This document shows positions 43,944 to 53,260 of a stretch of 64,000 nucleotides of DNA, in pieces. This stretch comes from an uncultured Chryseobacterium sp. (GTDB lineage: Bacteria > Bacteroidota > Bacteroidia > Flavobacteriales > Weeksellaceae), in contig CAJYGB010000018.1 of the NCBI GenBank assembly GCA_913774355.1, positions 1 to 64,000 on the forward strand, in the 5' to 3' direction. The notes beneath the pieces are model-generated. The model was not told the origin of the DNA and did not search any database. It saw only the letters and a program-made list of their open reading frames with translations. Numbering within the stretch: position 1 is the first letter of the stretch; every line of letters begins with the position of its first letter. A program made the position numbers and the translations under genes.

Positions 43944-45419
43944 ATGATCTTAATTGTTGATGATAACCAAAGTAATCTTTATTCACTTAAAAAATTACTT
44001 GAATCCAAAGATTTTCAGGTAGATACAGCAGATTCGGGTGAACAGGCACTTGGTAAAGCTCTTAAAAACGACTACGCCCTGATTATCCTGGATGTGCAGA
44101 TGCCTGATATGGATGGTTTTGAAGTTGCCGAAACGCTGGCCGGATACAGCAAAACAAAAGAAGTGCCGATTATTTTCCTGTCGGCAGTAAATACGGAAAA
44201 AAAATTTATCACCAAAGGATATGCTTCAGGAGGAAAAGACTATGTGACCAAACCGGTGGATCCCGAAATTCTTCTTCTCAAGGTAAAAACCTTCTATAAT
44301 CTCCAGGAACAGAATATTGCGATGAAAAAAACGCAGCAGAGCCTGGAACTTGAAGTAAAGGGCAGAAGAGAATCCCAGGTTACCTTGAAATCCCAGATCG
44401 ACCACTTCCATCTGATGCTGGAATCTTTACCGCAGATTGCCTTTACTCTGAATGAAAACGGAATTGTGGATTTCGTGAATGTAAAATGGTATGAGTATTC
44501 GGATTCCGAAAAACATTTTCCGGAGACCCATCCGGATGACTTTAACATCACGGAAGAGCTGGAACGCTGTAGAAAAAAAGAAAGAGCCCTCGAAATGGAA
44601 GTCAGGATCAAAAACAGGGAAACCGGGAATTACCGCTACCATCTGCTCCGGATTACACCCGTACATGAGGAAAACAGCATTAAAAACTGGGTAGGAACTT
44701 TTACAGATATTGACGATCAGAAAAAAGTGGAAAAGGAAAAGGACGAATTCCTGAGTATTGCCAGCCACGAACTGAAAACACCTTTAACGAGTATTAAAGC
44801 CTATGTACAGCTTCTGGAGAGAAAGCTGAAACTGAATAAAGAAAGTACCGAAGCAGGATTTGTCGCGAAAGTTCAGGACCAGATCGAAAAACTGAACACC
44901 CTGATTACCGACCTGCTGGATGTTTCCAGGATTGAAAACGGTAAACTCAAGATCACCAGGAAACCTACCAATCTGGCAACCGTTATCAATAATGCAATTG
45001 ATACGATCCTGCAGACCCACGATGAAAACAGGGTGAAAATAAAACGTGACGGCATTCTGCCCGAAATTTTAATCCCCATTGATGAAATCCGCATCGAGCA
45101 GGTTTTAATTAATTTTCTTACCAACGCTATAAAATATTCTCCCAACAATAATCAGGTGATTGTGACGACTTTTCTGGATGTAGAAGAACAGGAAGTAAAA
45201 GTAAATGTCACCGATTTCGGAATCGGGATTCCCGATTATAAGCAGGAAGCCGTCTTTCATAAATTTTATCGTGTCGAAGAATCTTCACTTCAGTTCCAGG
45301 GAATGGGAATCGGGCTTTTCATATGTGCCGAAATCATCAAACAGCACCATGGCAATATTGGGGTTTCCAGCAAAGTTGATGAAGGTTCAACATTTTATTT
45401 CACTTTACCTTTAAATTAG
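43944..45419 (+). CDS. Hybrid sensor: receiver domain, PAS, histidine kinase
   Basis: This 491-residue cytoplasmic protein begins with a receiver domain (about 1-120): LIVDDNQSNL, LIILDVQMPDMDGFEVA with the phospho-acceptor Asp, and YVTKPVDPEILL. A PAS-like sensor follows (about 150-265), then HisKA with SIASHELKTPLTSIK and a HATPase domain (EQVLINFLTNAIKYSPNNN, DFGIGIP, GMGIGLFICAEII). No membrane helix. The frame could start at a TTG 15 bases upstream, but the ATG at 43944 opens directly with MILIVDD. It is 5 bases from the next hybrid kinase gene and heads a signalling cluster. Confidence 0.87.
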   Translation: MILIVDDNQSNLYSLKKLLESKDFQVDTADSGEQALGKALKNDYALIILDVQMPDMDGFEVAETLAGYSKTKEVPIIFLSAVNTEKKFITKGYASGGKDYVTKPVDPEILLLKVKTFYNLQEQNIAMKKTQQSLELEVKGRRESQVTLKSQIDHFHLMLESLPQIAFTLNENGIVDFVNVKWYEYSDSEKHFPETHPDDFNITEELERCRKKERALEMEVRIKNRETGNYRYHLLRITPVHEENSIKNWVGTFTDIDDQKKVEKEKDEFLSIASHELKTPLTSIKAYVQLLERKLKLNKESTEAGFVAKVQDQIEKLNTLITDLLDVSRIENGKLKITRKPTNLATVINNAIDTILQTHDENRVKIKRDGILPEILIPIDEIRIEQVLINFLTNAIKYSPNNNQVIVTTFLDVEEQEVKVNVTDFGIGIPDYKQEAVFHKFYRVEESSLQFQGMGIGLFICAEIIKQHHGNIGVSSKVDEGSTFYFTLPLN

Positions 45420-45424
45420 TATCC

Positions 45425-48400
45425 ATGCCGAAAAAAATCATACGAAATCTTCAGTTTGGAGTAGGTTTTTCCCTTATTATCTTAATGGCGAGCTCCGTAG
45501 CATCTTATTTCAGCATCCAGAACCAGATGAACCATCGGGAAAGTGTCGGGAAAAGCAGAAGGGCGGTCACCGCTGTAAAGGATGTCATGCTGTCCCTTCT
45601 GGATGCCGAAACCGGTAACAGAGGCTATCAGCTTACGGGCCAGGAAAGTTTCCTCGAGCCCTTCAACCGCAGTCTTGCGGAATATTCCAAAACCTTTCAG
45701 TATGCCAGAAGCCTGGAAATTACGGATCCTCATCAGAAAAAACTTCTGGACGAGCTGGAGAAAAATGTAGAGCATAATCTGGCAAGTTTAAAACTTTTTG
45801 TGCAGAACCGCAGGAAAGGAATGATGATGACGAAAGAGCAGATCCAGGAAAGTAAAGCGTATATGGACAGAAGCAGACAGATTGTGAAGGAATTTTCGCA
45901 GTACGAAGAAAACCAGCTGGCCATAAAAAACAGGGATCTTAACCGTTCGTCGAACACAACGGTAATGTTCATTATATTTTCTGCCATTGCAGCCATTATA
46001 GTGACTACCATATTCTATCTTAAGCTAAGGTCTGATCTTATCCGTAGGGAAAAGCTGGAAAATATGCTAAAGGCGAAAGACCTTGAAATCACCAGAAGGG
46101 TAAGTGCTATCCAGAAGATTGCGAACCGTGTAGCCAATGGAGATTACAGCCAGAAAGTGGTAGATAATGCCGAAGACGATCTTGGAGATCTGGTGGAATC
46201 GCTAAACCATATGACGGAATCCCTGAAATTTTCTTTTGATACCATTAATAAAAGTGACTGGCGACAAAAAGGCCTTGCCATCCTGAATGAATCGCTGGTG
46301 GGAAATAAAACGGTAAAAGAAGTGGCTACAGCCGCATTACATCAGCTTATCGATTACGGAAAATGCATCAACGGTTCCGTCTATATGTATGACGACGGCC
46401 TGTTGAGACTGATTACCGCATTCGGACTGGAAAACAATATGAAAAAAGCTTTCGAGCCGGGAGAAGGAATGATCGGCCAGGCTTTCATCAGTGAAAAAAC
46501 ACAGGTTTACAACAACCTGCATGAAGATGATTTTGTGGTAACATTTGCCAGCAGTACCATCCAGATCTACGGAATTATGCTGATCCCGATTTTTGCAGAC
46601 GGAGGTATTATCGGTGTAATGGAGCTGGGTTCAACGTCTAATTATGAGCAGGACAGAATCGATTATTTCGTCGATTGCAGCAGGAATATAGGAATTGCCC
46701 TGAGTGCAGCCAGAGGCCGTGAAAAAGAACAGCAGTTGCTGGAAGAAACCCAGGCCCAGTCTGAAGAGCTGCAGGTACAGCATTCTGAGCTGGAAAACTT
46801 AAATACAGAACTTGAAGCGCAGACGCAGAAATTACAGGCTTCCGAAGAGGAACTTAAAGTACAGCAGGAAGAGTTGATGCAGGCAAATGCGGAACTGGAA
46901 GAACGTTCAAGGCTGCTGGAGGAGAAAAACCACCTGATTGCCGAACGAAATAATGAGATTCAGAAGAAAGTAGAGGAATTGGCGTTAAGTACCAAATACA
47001 AATCGGAATTCCTGGCCAATATGTCCCATGAATTAAGAACGCCGCTGAATTCCATTCTTCTCCTTTCCAGGCTGATGGCCGAAAATCCGGACGAAAACCT
47101 GAATGAAGACCAGGTCGAATCGGCAAAAGTGATCCAGAGTTCCGGAAGCAGTCTTTTAACCCTGATCGATGAAATTCTTGATCTGGCCAAAATTGAATCC
47201 GGAAAAATGACCCTTGAATATCAGGATGTGGTTATTGACGATGTTGTGAAAGATCTGAAGAGCCTATTCAACCCGGTATTTCAGGAAAAGAGGCTTGAGT
47301 TTAATATTGATATTGAAGCGGATGTTCAGAAAAATATCCAGACCGATCGGTTAAGAGTAGATCAGGTTTTAAGAAACTTATTATCGAATGCCCTTAAATT
47401 TACTAAAATAGGAAGCATCGATTTGAATATTAAGAAAGATCCGGTAAAAAAAGACTTTATTGTTTTTTCTGTAAAAGATACGGGAATCGGAATCGCGGAA
47501 GATAAACAGAAAATTATTTTTGAAGCCTTTCAGCAGGCAGACGGCTCTACCAAAAGAAAATTTGGAGGGACAGGGCTTGGGTTGTCTATCAGCCGGGAAA
47601 TTGCAAGGCTGCTCGGAGGGGAACTTATATTAAAGAGCAAAGTGGATGAGGGAAGCGAATTCAGCCTCATTATTCCGGTAAAAGAAGCTACGGAAATCAA
47701 GCCGGCAGAAAATGATCAGAACCTGGTGAAGACCATCAGGGAAGATGTGGAGGAAATTCAGCATATTCTGGATGAAGGGGAAGAGGAAGTGAAAAAAGAA
47801 GTCAATACCCTGGCGATTCCGGAAAATGTAGATGATGACCGTAACCAGATTAAAAAAGACGATAAGGTCATTCTTATTATCGAAGACGATACGAATTTTG
47901 CAAAAGCCCTGCTGAAATATGCCCATTTGCAGAATTATAAGGCGGTGATTGAAGTAAGGGGAGACCGTGGTCTTGAAGCTGCCCTGAAGTTTAAGCCTCA
48001 TGCCATTTTGCTGGACGTTCAGCTTCCGGTAAAAGACGGATGGCAGGTCATGGACGATTTAAAATCAAACCCGGATACCAAGCATATTCCTGTTCATATG
48101 ATGTCTTCATTGCACGTGAAAAAGGAAAGTCTGATGAAAGGGGCAATTGATTTTATCAGCAAACCGGTAGCACTGGATCAGATGACGGAAGTATTCAGAA
48201 AAATTGAGGAAGCCCTGAAAAAAGGACCACAGAAAGTTTTGATCGTTGAAGAAAATGCGAAACATGCCAGTGCATTATCCTATTTCTTAAGCAATTTCAA
48301 TATTTCGCTTTCCGTGGAAAATAATGTGGAAGACAGTGTAAAAGCCCTGACTTCCGACCGTGTAGATTGTGTAATCCTGGACATCGGAGCTTCAAAAGGG

Positions 48401-49036
48401 GATGAATACGAGATCGTAGAATCCATTAAAAGTTATGACGGACTGGAAAACCTGCCGATCATTATTTTTACCGAAAGAAACCTGTCTAAATCCGAAGAGC
48501 TGAAAATAAAGCAATATGCTGATTCCATCGTGGTTAAAACGGCACATTCTTACCAGAGGATCCTGGATGAGGTAGGCCTGTTTTTACATCTGGTGGAAGA
48601 AAAGAATAATTCTATCGAAACCGTGCGCAATAAAGCATTAGGATCTCTAACAGAGGTTTTGAGCGGTAAAAAAATACTCATTACCGATGACGATGTCCGT
48701 AATATTTTCTCCTTAACGAAATCACTGGAAAAATATAAAGTGGAAGCTGTAGTGGCAATGGATGGAAAACACGCCCTTCAGCAGATCAAAGAAAACCCGG
48801 ACGTGGATGTTATCCTGATGGATATGATGATGCCGGAACTAGACGGATACGAAACCATAAAGGAAATCAGGAAGATGCCGAAATTCGCCCGGCTGCCGAT
48901 TATTGCCATTACGGCAAAATCCATGATTGGGGATCGTGAAAAATGCATTACTGCTGGAGCTTCGGATTATATATCGAAACCGGTGGATATCGATCAGCTT
49001 CTTTCCCTGCTTCGTGTTTGGTTATATGAAAGTTAA
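45425..49036 (+). CDS. Large hybrid histidine kinase: CHASE3, HAMP, GAF, kinase, three receivers
   Basis: This 1203-residue protein has a first membrane helix (about 10-30, GFSLIILMASSVASYF), then an outside CHASE3 domain (AVTAVKDVMLSLLDAETGNRGYQLTG) and a second helix near 180-200. HAMP, GAF and a long coiled coil (about 430-520) follow. HisKA has ANMSHELRTPLNSILLLSRL with His near 534; HATPase has DQVLRNLLSNALKFTK, DTGIGIA and GGTGLGLSISREI. Three receiver domains follow: ILLDVQLPVKDGW, a degenerate VILDIGASKGDEY, and VILMDMMMPELDGYE. It senses an external signal and probably passes phosphate to nearby regulators. It is the largest gene in the cluster. Confidence 0.9.
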   Translation: MPKKIIRNLQFGVGFSLIILMASSVASYFSIQNQMNHRESVGKSRRAVTAVKDVMLSLLDAETGNRGYQLTGQESFLEPFNRSLAEYSKTFQYARSLEITDPHQKKLLDELEKNVEHNLASLKLFVQNRRKGMMMTKEQIQESKAYMDRSRQIVKEFSQYEENQLAIKNRDLNRSSNTTVMFIIFSAIAAIIVTTIFYLKLRSDLIRREKLENMLKAKDLEITRRVSAIQKIANRVANGDYSQKVVDNAEDDLGDLVESLNHMTESLKFSFDTINKSDWRQKGLAILNESLVGNKTVKEVATAALHQLIDYGKCINGSVYMYDDGLLRLITAFGLENNMKKAFEPGEGMIGQAFISEKTQVYNNLHEDDFVVTFASSTIQIYGIMLIPIFADGGIIGVMELGSTSNYEQDRIDYFVDCSRNIGIALSAARGREKEQQLLEETQAQSEELQVQHSELENLNTELEAQTQKLQASEEELKVQQEELMQANAELEERSRLLEEKNHLIAERNNEIQKKVEELALSTKYKSEFLANMSHELRTPLNSILLLSRLMAENPDENLNEDQVESAKVIQSSGSSLLTLIDEILDLAKIESGKMTLEYQDVVIDDVVKDLKSLFNPVFQEKRLEFNIDIEADVQKNIQTDRLRVDQVLRNLLSNALKFTKIGSIDLNIKKDPVKKDFIVFSVKDTGIGIAEDKQKIIFEAFQQADGSTKRKFGGTGLGLSISREIARLLGGELILKSKVDEGSEFSLIIPVKEATEIKPAENDQNLVKTIREDVEEIQHILDEGEEEVKKEVNTLAIPENVDDDRNQIKKDDKVILIIEDDTNFAKALLKYAHLQNYKAVIEVRGDRGLEAALKFKPHAILLDVQLPVKDGWQVMDDLKSNPDTKHIPVHMMSSLHVKKESLMKGAIDFISKPVALDQMTEVFRKIEEALKKGPQKVLIVEENAKHASALSYFLSNFNISLSVENNVEDSVKALTSDRVDCVILDIGASKGDEYEIVESIKSYDGLENLPIIIFTERNLSKSEELKIKQYADSIVVKTAHSYQRILDEVGLFLHLVEEKNNSIETVRNKALGSLTEVLSGKKILITDDDVRNIFSLTKSLEKYKVEAVVAMDGKHALQQIKENPDVDVILMDMMMPELDGYETIKEIRKMPKFARLPIIAITAKSMIGDREKCITAGASDYISKPVDIDQLLSLLRVWLYES

Positions 49037-49051
49037 ACAGCCAGAATTCTG

Positions 49052-49417
49052 ATGAATAAGAAAATTCTCATTGTGGACGATGATCCGCGTAATATATTTG
49101 CCCTGAAACTCACGCTGAAAGCGCGGGGCTATCAGATTGAAAGCTGTACTATGGCTCAGGAAGCCATATCTGTTTTAGAAAAAGATAATAATTTCCAAGC
49201 CGTATTGATGGATATGATGATGCCGGAAATGGATGGCTACCAGGCCATAAAAATCATCAGGGACATGCCGTATTTAAGCCATATTCCCATTATTGCCGTT
49301 ACAGCTCAGGCCATGCCGGAAGACCGGCAGAAATGCATGGATGCCGGAGCACAGGATTACATCTCCAAGCCAATTGATGTGGATAAACTGATAACAGCCA
49401 TTGAAAAACTGACCTAG
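49052..49417 (+). CDS. Single-domain response regulator 1
   Basis: This 121-residue receiver domain has no output domain: ILIVDDDPRNIFALKLTLKARGY at the start, AVLMDMMMPEMDGYQA with the Asp to be phosphorylated, and DYISKPIDVDKLI. It closely resembles the third receiver of the preceding hybrid kinase, so it may have come from it by duplication. Its stop codon is followed directly by the CheR start, which suggests tight co-expression. CheY-like proteins pass signals by binding partners. Confidence 0.9.
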   Translation: MNKKILIVDDDPRNIFALKLTLKARGYQIESCTMAQEAISVLEKDNNFQAVLMDMMMPEMDGYQAIKIIRDMPYLSHIPIIAVTAQAMPEDRQKCMDAGAQDYISKPIDVDKLITAIEKLT

Positions 49418-50248
49418 ATGCTGGAACCGAGTATTATAAAAGATGACGAAGTAGAACATCTGATTAAGGATGTCTATGATATGTACGGTTACGATTTCTC
49501 GGAGTACAGCCGCGCTTCGTTTAAGCGTCGGGTGAACCGTATATGTCTGATCGACCGGTTTACCAGCTTTGCGGAATTAAGATATACCATTCTGAACGAT
49601 CCCGAATACCTGAAACGTTTTATCGAGGAAATTACGGTAAATGTCACTGAAATGTTCCGGGATCCCCAGTTTTTTAAAGATATACGGGAAAAGATTTTGC
49701 CGCAGCTGGGTACGTATCCTCTGATCAGGATCTGGCTGGCAGGATGCTCTACGGGAGAAGAAGCCTATTCCATGGCGATTTTGCTGAAGGAGGCCAATCT
49801 TTACCATAAGTCGCTGATATACGGGACCGATCTTAATCCGTCGGTGCTGGAAACCGCAAGGGCAGGAGTTTTTCCGTTGCAGCAGATGAAGCTGTATTCT
49901 GAGAACTATATCCAGTCTGGCGGGAAAAAAGATTTTTCCGATTATTATACTGCCAATTATGACAGTGTGAAATTCGATAAAAGCCTTCAGGAAAAGCTGA
50001 TCCTATCTACCCATAATCTGGTGTCTGACAGCTCTTTTAACAGCTTTCAGCTGATTGTCTGCCGCAACGTCCTTATTTATTTCGACCGTGGCTTACAGGA
50101 AAGAGTGTTTCGGCTATTCGACAACAGCCTGGAAAATCTGGGCTTTTTGGCATTAGGTGCAAAAGAAACAATAAGGTTTTCTAAATTGGATAAGAATTAT
50201 CACCAGGTCGGCGATCAGAAAATCTGGAAAAAGGTAGATCATCAATAA
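49418..50248 (+). CDS. CheR-type protein-glutamate methyltransferase
   Basis: This 276-residue enzyme has the CheR N-terminal helical domain (YDFSEYSRASFKRRVNRICLIDR), then ITVNVTEMFRDPQFF and the SAM-binding region IRIWLAGCSTGEEAYSMAILLKEA near 103-126, and LIVCRNVLIYFDRGLQ near 208. CheR adds methyl groups to chemoreceptor glutamates, but no receptor, CheA, CheW or flagellar gene is in the window. It works next to CheB and the hybrid kinases, so the pair may adapt an unusual sensory pathway. Substrate unknown. Confidence 0.88.
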   Translation: MLEPSIIKDDEVEHLIKDVYDMYGYDFSEYSRASFKRRVNRICLIDRFTSFAELRYTILNDPEYLKRFIEEITVNVTEMFRDPQFFKDIREKILPQLGTYPLIRIWLAGCSTGEEAYSMAILLKEANLYHKSLIYGTDLNPSVLETARAGVFPLQQMKLYSENYIQSGGKKDFSDYYTANYDSVKFDKSLQEKLILSTHNLVSDSSFNSFQLIVCRNVLIYFDRGLQERVFRLFDNSLENLGFLALGAKETIRFSKLDKNYHQVGDQKIWKKVDHQ

Positions 50249-50259
50249 ACTTTTACACC

Positions 50260-50832
50260 ATGCAAATGAACAGCACAAATATTGAATTGGTTGTGATAGG
50301 AGGCTCTGCAGGAAGCCTGCAGGTTATCCTGGAAATGATAAAAAAACTGGATGATGACCTGCACTTTCCTATTCTGCTTGTGGTACACAGAAAAGCACAG
50401 GCAGCCAATATATTGCAGACCCTCCTTCAGCAGTTTTCTTCCGTTGATGTTATTGAAATTGAGGATAAAACCGATATCCAACTAAATAAAATATACATTG
50501 CACCGGCAGATTACCACCTGCTGTTTGAAGACAAAAAAATCATGTCGCTGGACAGCTCTGAGAAGATGAATTATTCGCGTCCTTCGATTGATGTCACGTT
50601 CAGGTCGGCAGCGGAGATTTACGGTGAAAACCTGGTCGGCATCCTGCTCTCAGGAGCCAATGCGGATGGAGTGGAAGGTCTGTCCTATGTCAAAAAAAAC
50701 GGTGGTAAAGTATGGATCCAGGATCCTGAGACGGCGGAGGTAAATTATATGCCGAAACAGGCGGTGGAAGAAATTGATTATGATTTAATTATTAATTCAG
50801 GTAACTTAGCAGATCATATTAATAACCTGTAA
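50260..50832 (+). CDS. CheB-type methylesterase without receiver domain
   Basis: This 190-residue protein is the catalytic CheB part alone: VVIGGSAGSLQVILEMIKKL with the Ser nucleophile near residue 14, PILLVVHRKAQAAN with the catalytic His near 43, and GILLSGANADGVEGLSYVKKNGG with the Asp near 134. CheB would remove methyl groups added by CheR; the normal receiver domain is missing and may be supplied by the separate response regulators on either side. It lies 11 bases after cheR-like gene. Confidence 0.85.
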   Translation: MQMNSTNIELVVIGGSAGSLQVILEMIKKLDDDLHFPILLVVHRKAQAANILQTLLQQFSSVDVIEIEDKTDIQLNKIYIAPADYHLLFEDKKIMSLDSSEKMNYSRPSIDVTFRSAAEIYGENLVGILLSGANADGVEGLSYVKKNGGKVWIQDPETAEVNYMPKQAVEEIDYDLIINSGNLADHINNL

Positions 50833-50880
50833 AGAAATAAAAAAGAAAATCCCTAACGACATTAAAAATATAAAATTAGT

Positions 50881-51243
50881 ATGAGTAAAAAGAAAATCCT
50901 GATTTTCGATGATGATAAAACAATCCTTGAAGTAATTACGATCATCTTTGAAGAAAACGGTTATCATGTGGAAATCTCAGAAACTTCGCACGATATCCTG
51001 GAAAAGGTCGCAAGGTATCAGCCGGATGTTATCCTGATGGATAACTGGATTCCTAAAATAGGTGGAGTGGAGGCTACCAGGCTTCTGAAAAGTCATGAGG
51101 AGTTTAAAAATATCCCTGTGATCTACGTAACGGCCAATAACGACATCGTAGCACTGGCCAAACAGGCACAGGCCGACGATTATGTAGCAAAACCATTCAA
51201 CCTGGAAGACCTTGAAGACAAAGTAGCGCAATACCTGCAGTAA
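50881..51243 (+). CDS. Single-domain response regulator 2
   Basis: This 120-residue receiver has KILIFDDDKTILEVITIIFEENGY, VILMDNWIPKIGGVEATRLL with the phospho-acceptor Asp, and DDYVAKPFNLEDLEDKV. No output domain. It is the last gene of the signalling cluster, 48 bases after the cheB-like gene, with a terminator following. Confidence 0.9.
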   Translation: MSKKKILIFDDDKTILEVITIIFEENGYHVEISETSHDILEKVARYQPDVILMDNWIPKIGGVEATRLLKSHEEFKNIPVIYVTANNDIVALAKQAQADDYVAKPFNLEDLEDKVAQYLQ

Positions 51244-51262
51244 AGAAGGTAATCTGAAAGAT

Positions 51263-51293
51263 AAAAGTCCCTGCAGATGATGCAGGGACTTTT
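51263..51293 (+). terminator. Terminator of the signalling cluster
   Basis: The 13-bp stem AAAAGTCCCTGCA/TGCAGGGACTTTT with a 5-base loop lies 20 bases after the last regulator gene. T-rich sequence follows. Confidence 0.88.
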
Positions 51294-51319
51294 ATTTTAT
51301 AAATTTTTCTGAATGTAAT

Positions 51320-51658
51320 TCATATAATTCTTCTCAGTGAACTCCAGCCGGATTCAGGATAATTTCTGAGCTTTGTTTTGATTGATTGGATCGTACAGCT
51401 TCCGGTATTTATTTCTGTAATTATTGAAGTAAGAAACATTTTGATCTCGGGATCCGATAATATTTTATCTGAAAAGGTAGTTGCTATAATCGGTTTTCTG
51501 GAAACCAGGTTTTCTATGAAAGTATATTCATCAGTAAGATCAATCTCCATATTAAACTGCTGCTGAATAATTAAATTTAAATAAGTATTAATTAATTCTT
51601 TATTTTCTGATAAGTTTTCCATCTCGTAGGGTGTTTCATGTATTATTGTAATATTCAT
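51320..51658 (-). CDS. Hypothetical protein
   Basis: This 112-residue protein starts MNITIIHETPYEMENLSENK and is mostly helical (ELINTYLNLIIQQQFNME, KMFLTSIITEINTG, IKTKLRNYPESGWSS). I chose the ATG at 51658; a frame to a TTG at 51766 adds 36 basic residues that may not be translated. No signal peptide or domain is recognisable. It runs convergent with the signalling cluster. Coding status is moderate. Confidence 0.5.
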   Translation of the reverse strand: MNITIIHETPYEMENLSENKELINTYLNLIIQQQFNMEIDLTDEYTFIENLVSRKPIIATTFSDKILSDPEIKMFLTSIITEINTGSCTIQSIKTKLRNYPESGWSSLRRII

Positions 51659-51931
51659 GCCATTGTTATTTATTACACCTGAATTTTTGTGTTCCCATTG
51701 GGAAGATCTCCTGTAATTCCTTTTTGGAACCCTTTCTGAAGATTTACTTTTTTTGATTTTATACAATCTCTTCCGGCAAACCAGGTTAAATATTGTTCAT
51801 ATATAGTTTTATATATTGATTTTTTGAAACCGATTGATTATACTTATCAAAAAGTTGTCCAAAAATGATTTGCGGCAAAAAAATTGTTACATAAAAACTG
51901 AAATTATTACCAAATCACCAAAATTTCAGAT

Positions 51932-53158
51932 ATGAAAATAACAACGTACAAAATTCTGGTTGCAGCAGCCCTGCTGTTGACCGGCTGCTCAGAGACCATT
52001 GAAGATACCGGAAACAACGGACCGGTACTGCCACCGGTAGAAAACAATGCCGCCAATACCAATTATCAGCCTGCATTTCCTGGACAAACCCGGGCGAACG
52101 GTGTGAGGACTTCTACGGCATATGTTGGTGAAGTACTTACCTCTTCCTTATCCTCACCCTGGGGAATCACCGGTTTACCCGATGGAAGGCTGCTGGTTAC
52201 TGAAAAAGCAGGAACTATGAGAATCGTAAGTACTACGGGAACAGTAAGCAGTGCCATTACCGGACTTCCTGCCGTAAATTCGGGAGGGCAGGGCGGATTG
52301 CTTGGTGTTTGTGCAGATCCGCAATTTGCATCCAACAGAATGGTGTACTGGGTATTCTCTGAAAATGTTTCGGGTGGCAACGTAACTTCCGTAGCGAAAG
52401 GAAGACTTTCCAATTCAGAAGCTATGATCGAAAATCCGGTCGTAATTTACAGGGCTAACCCATCAGCAAATGTAGGAAATCTGCATTATGGGGGAAGAAT
52501 CCTGTTCGACAGTACAGGGAATTTATTTGTAAGCACAGGAGAACGTTCGGATCTTTCGACGAGACCTTTGGCGCAATCAGTAACAGCAGCTTTGGGAAAG
52601 ATTCTTAGAATCACTACCAACGGTCAGCCAGCACCGGGGAACCCTTCTTTTACCCAATCGGGTGCTTTGCCGGAACTGTATAGCATCGGGCATAGAAATC
52701 CACAGGGGATCGCTATCCATCCGGTAACCGGGGAATTGTGGCAGAGTGAACATGGCCCGAGAGGGGGTGATGAAATCAACAGGGTACAGGCCGGTAAAAA
52801 TTACGGATGGCCTACCATCACCTACGGTATCGAATACAGTGGCGCCACCATCGGAAACGGCATCCAGCAGCAGTCGGGAATGGAACAGCCTGTCTATTAC
52901 TGGGATCCTGTGATTTCACCAAGCGGCATTACTTTCTACAAAGGAAACAACATTCCGGAATGGCAGAATAATCTTTTCGTAGCTTCCCTAAGCGGAATGC
53001 ATATTGCAAGGCTGGTTATCGAAAACAATAAAGTAACCGGTGAAGAAAGGCTTCTTGCCGGTGATAACCAGCGTTTTAGGGATATTACACAGGGACTGGA
53101 CAATAACCTGTATACCGTAACGGATGGCGGAAAATTATACCGAATTCGTAGGCAATAG
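51932..53158 (+). CDS. PQQ-dependent sugar dehydrogenase lipoprotein (glucose/sorbosone dehydrogenase family)
   Basis: This 408-residue protein has a lipobox (AALLLTGC, Cys 19) and a low-complexity linker. A six-bladed beta-propeller of the glucose/sorbosone dehydrogenase family follows: SSPWGITGLPDGRLLVTEKAG, GGQGGLLGVCADPQF, LHYGGRILFDSTGNLFVSTGERSD, GHRNPQGIAIHP, and WQSEHGPRGGDEINRVQAGKNYGWP. These include the residues that contact PQQ and calcium in the family. It would oxidise sugars at the outer side of a membrane, if PQQ is taken up. It stands alone. Confidence 0.87.
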   Translation: MKITTYKILVAAALLLTGCSETIEDTGNNGPVLPPVENNAANTNYQPAFPGQTRANGVRTSTAYVGEVLTSSLSSPWGITGLPDGRLLVTEKAGTMRIVSTTGTVSSAITGLPAVNSGGQGGLLGVCADPQFASNRMVYWVFSENVSGGNVTSVAKGRLSNSEAMIENPVVIYRANPSANVGNLHYGGRILFDSTGNLFVSTGERSDLSTRPLAQSVTAALGKILRITTNGQPAPGNPSFTQSGALPELYSIGHRNPQGIAIHPVTGELWQSEHGPRGGDEINRVQAGKNYGWPTITYGIEYSGATIGNGIQQQSGMEQPVYYWDPVISPSGITFYKGNNIPEWQNNLFVASLSGMHIARLVIENNKVTGEERLLAGDNQRFRDITQGLDNNLYTVTDGGKLYRIRRQ

Positions 53159-53260
53159 TCAGTTTAAACTGTATTAAAGGCTGAAAGTTGGGAAAAAGCG
53201 TTCGGAAGTTTTTAAGAATATAACTTCGGACATTCATCATCCTTTTTTCAGCCTTTTCAT

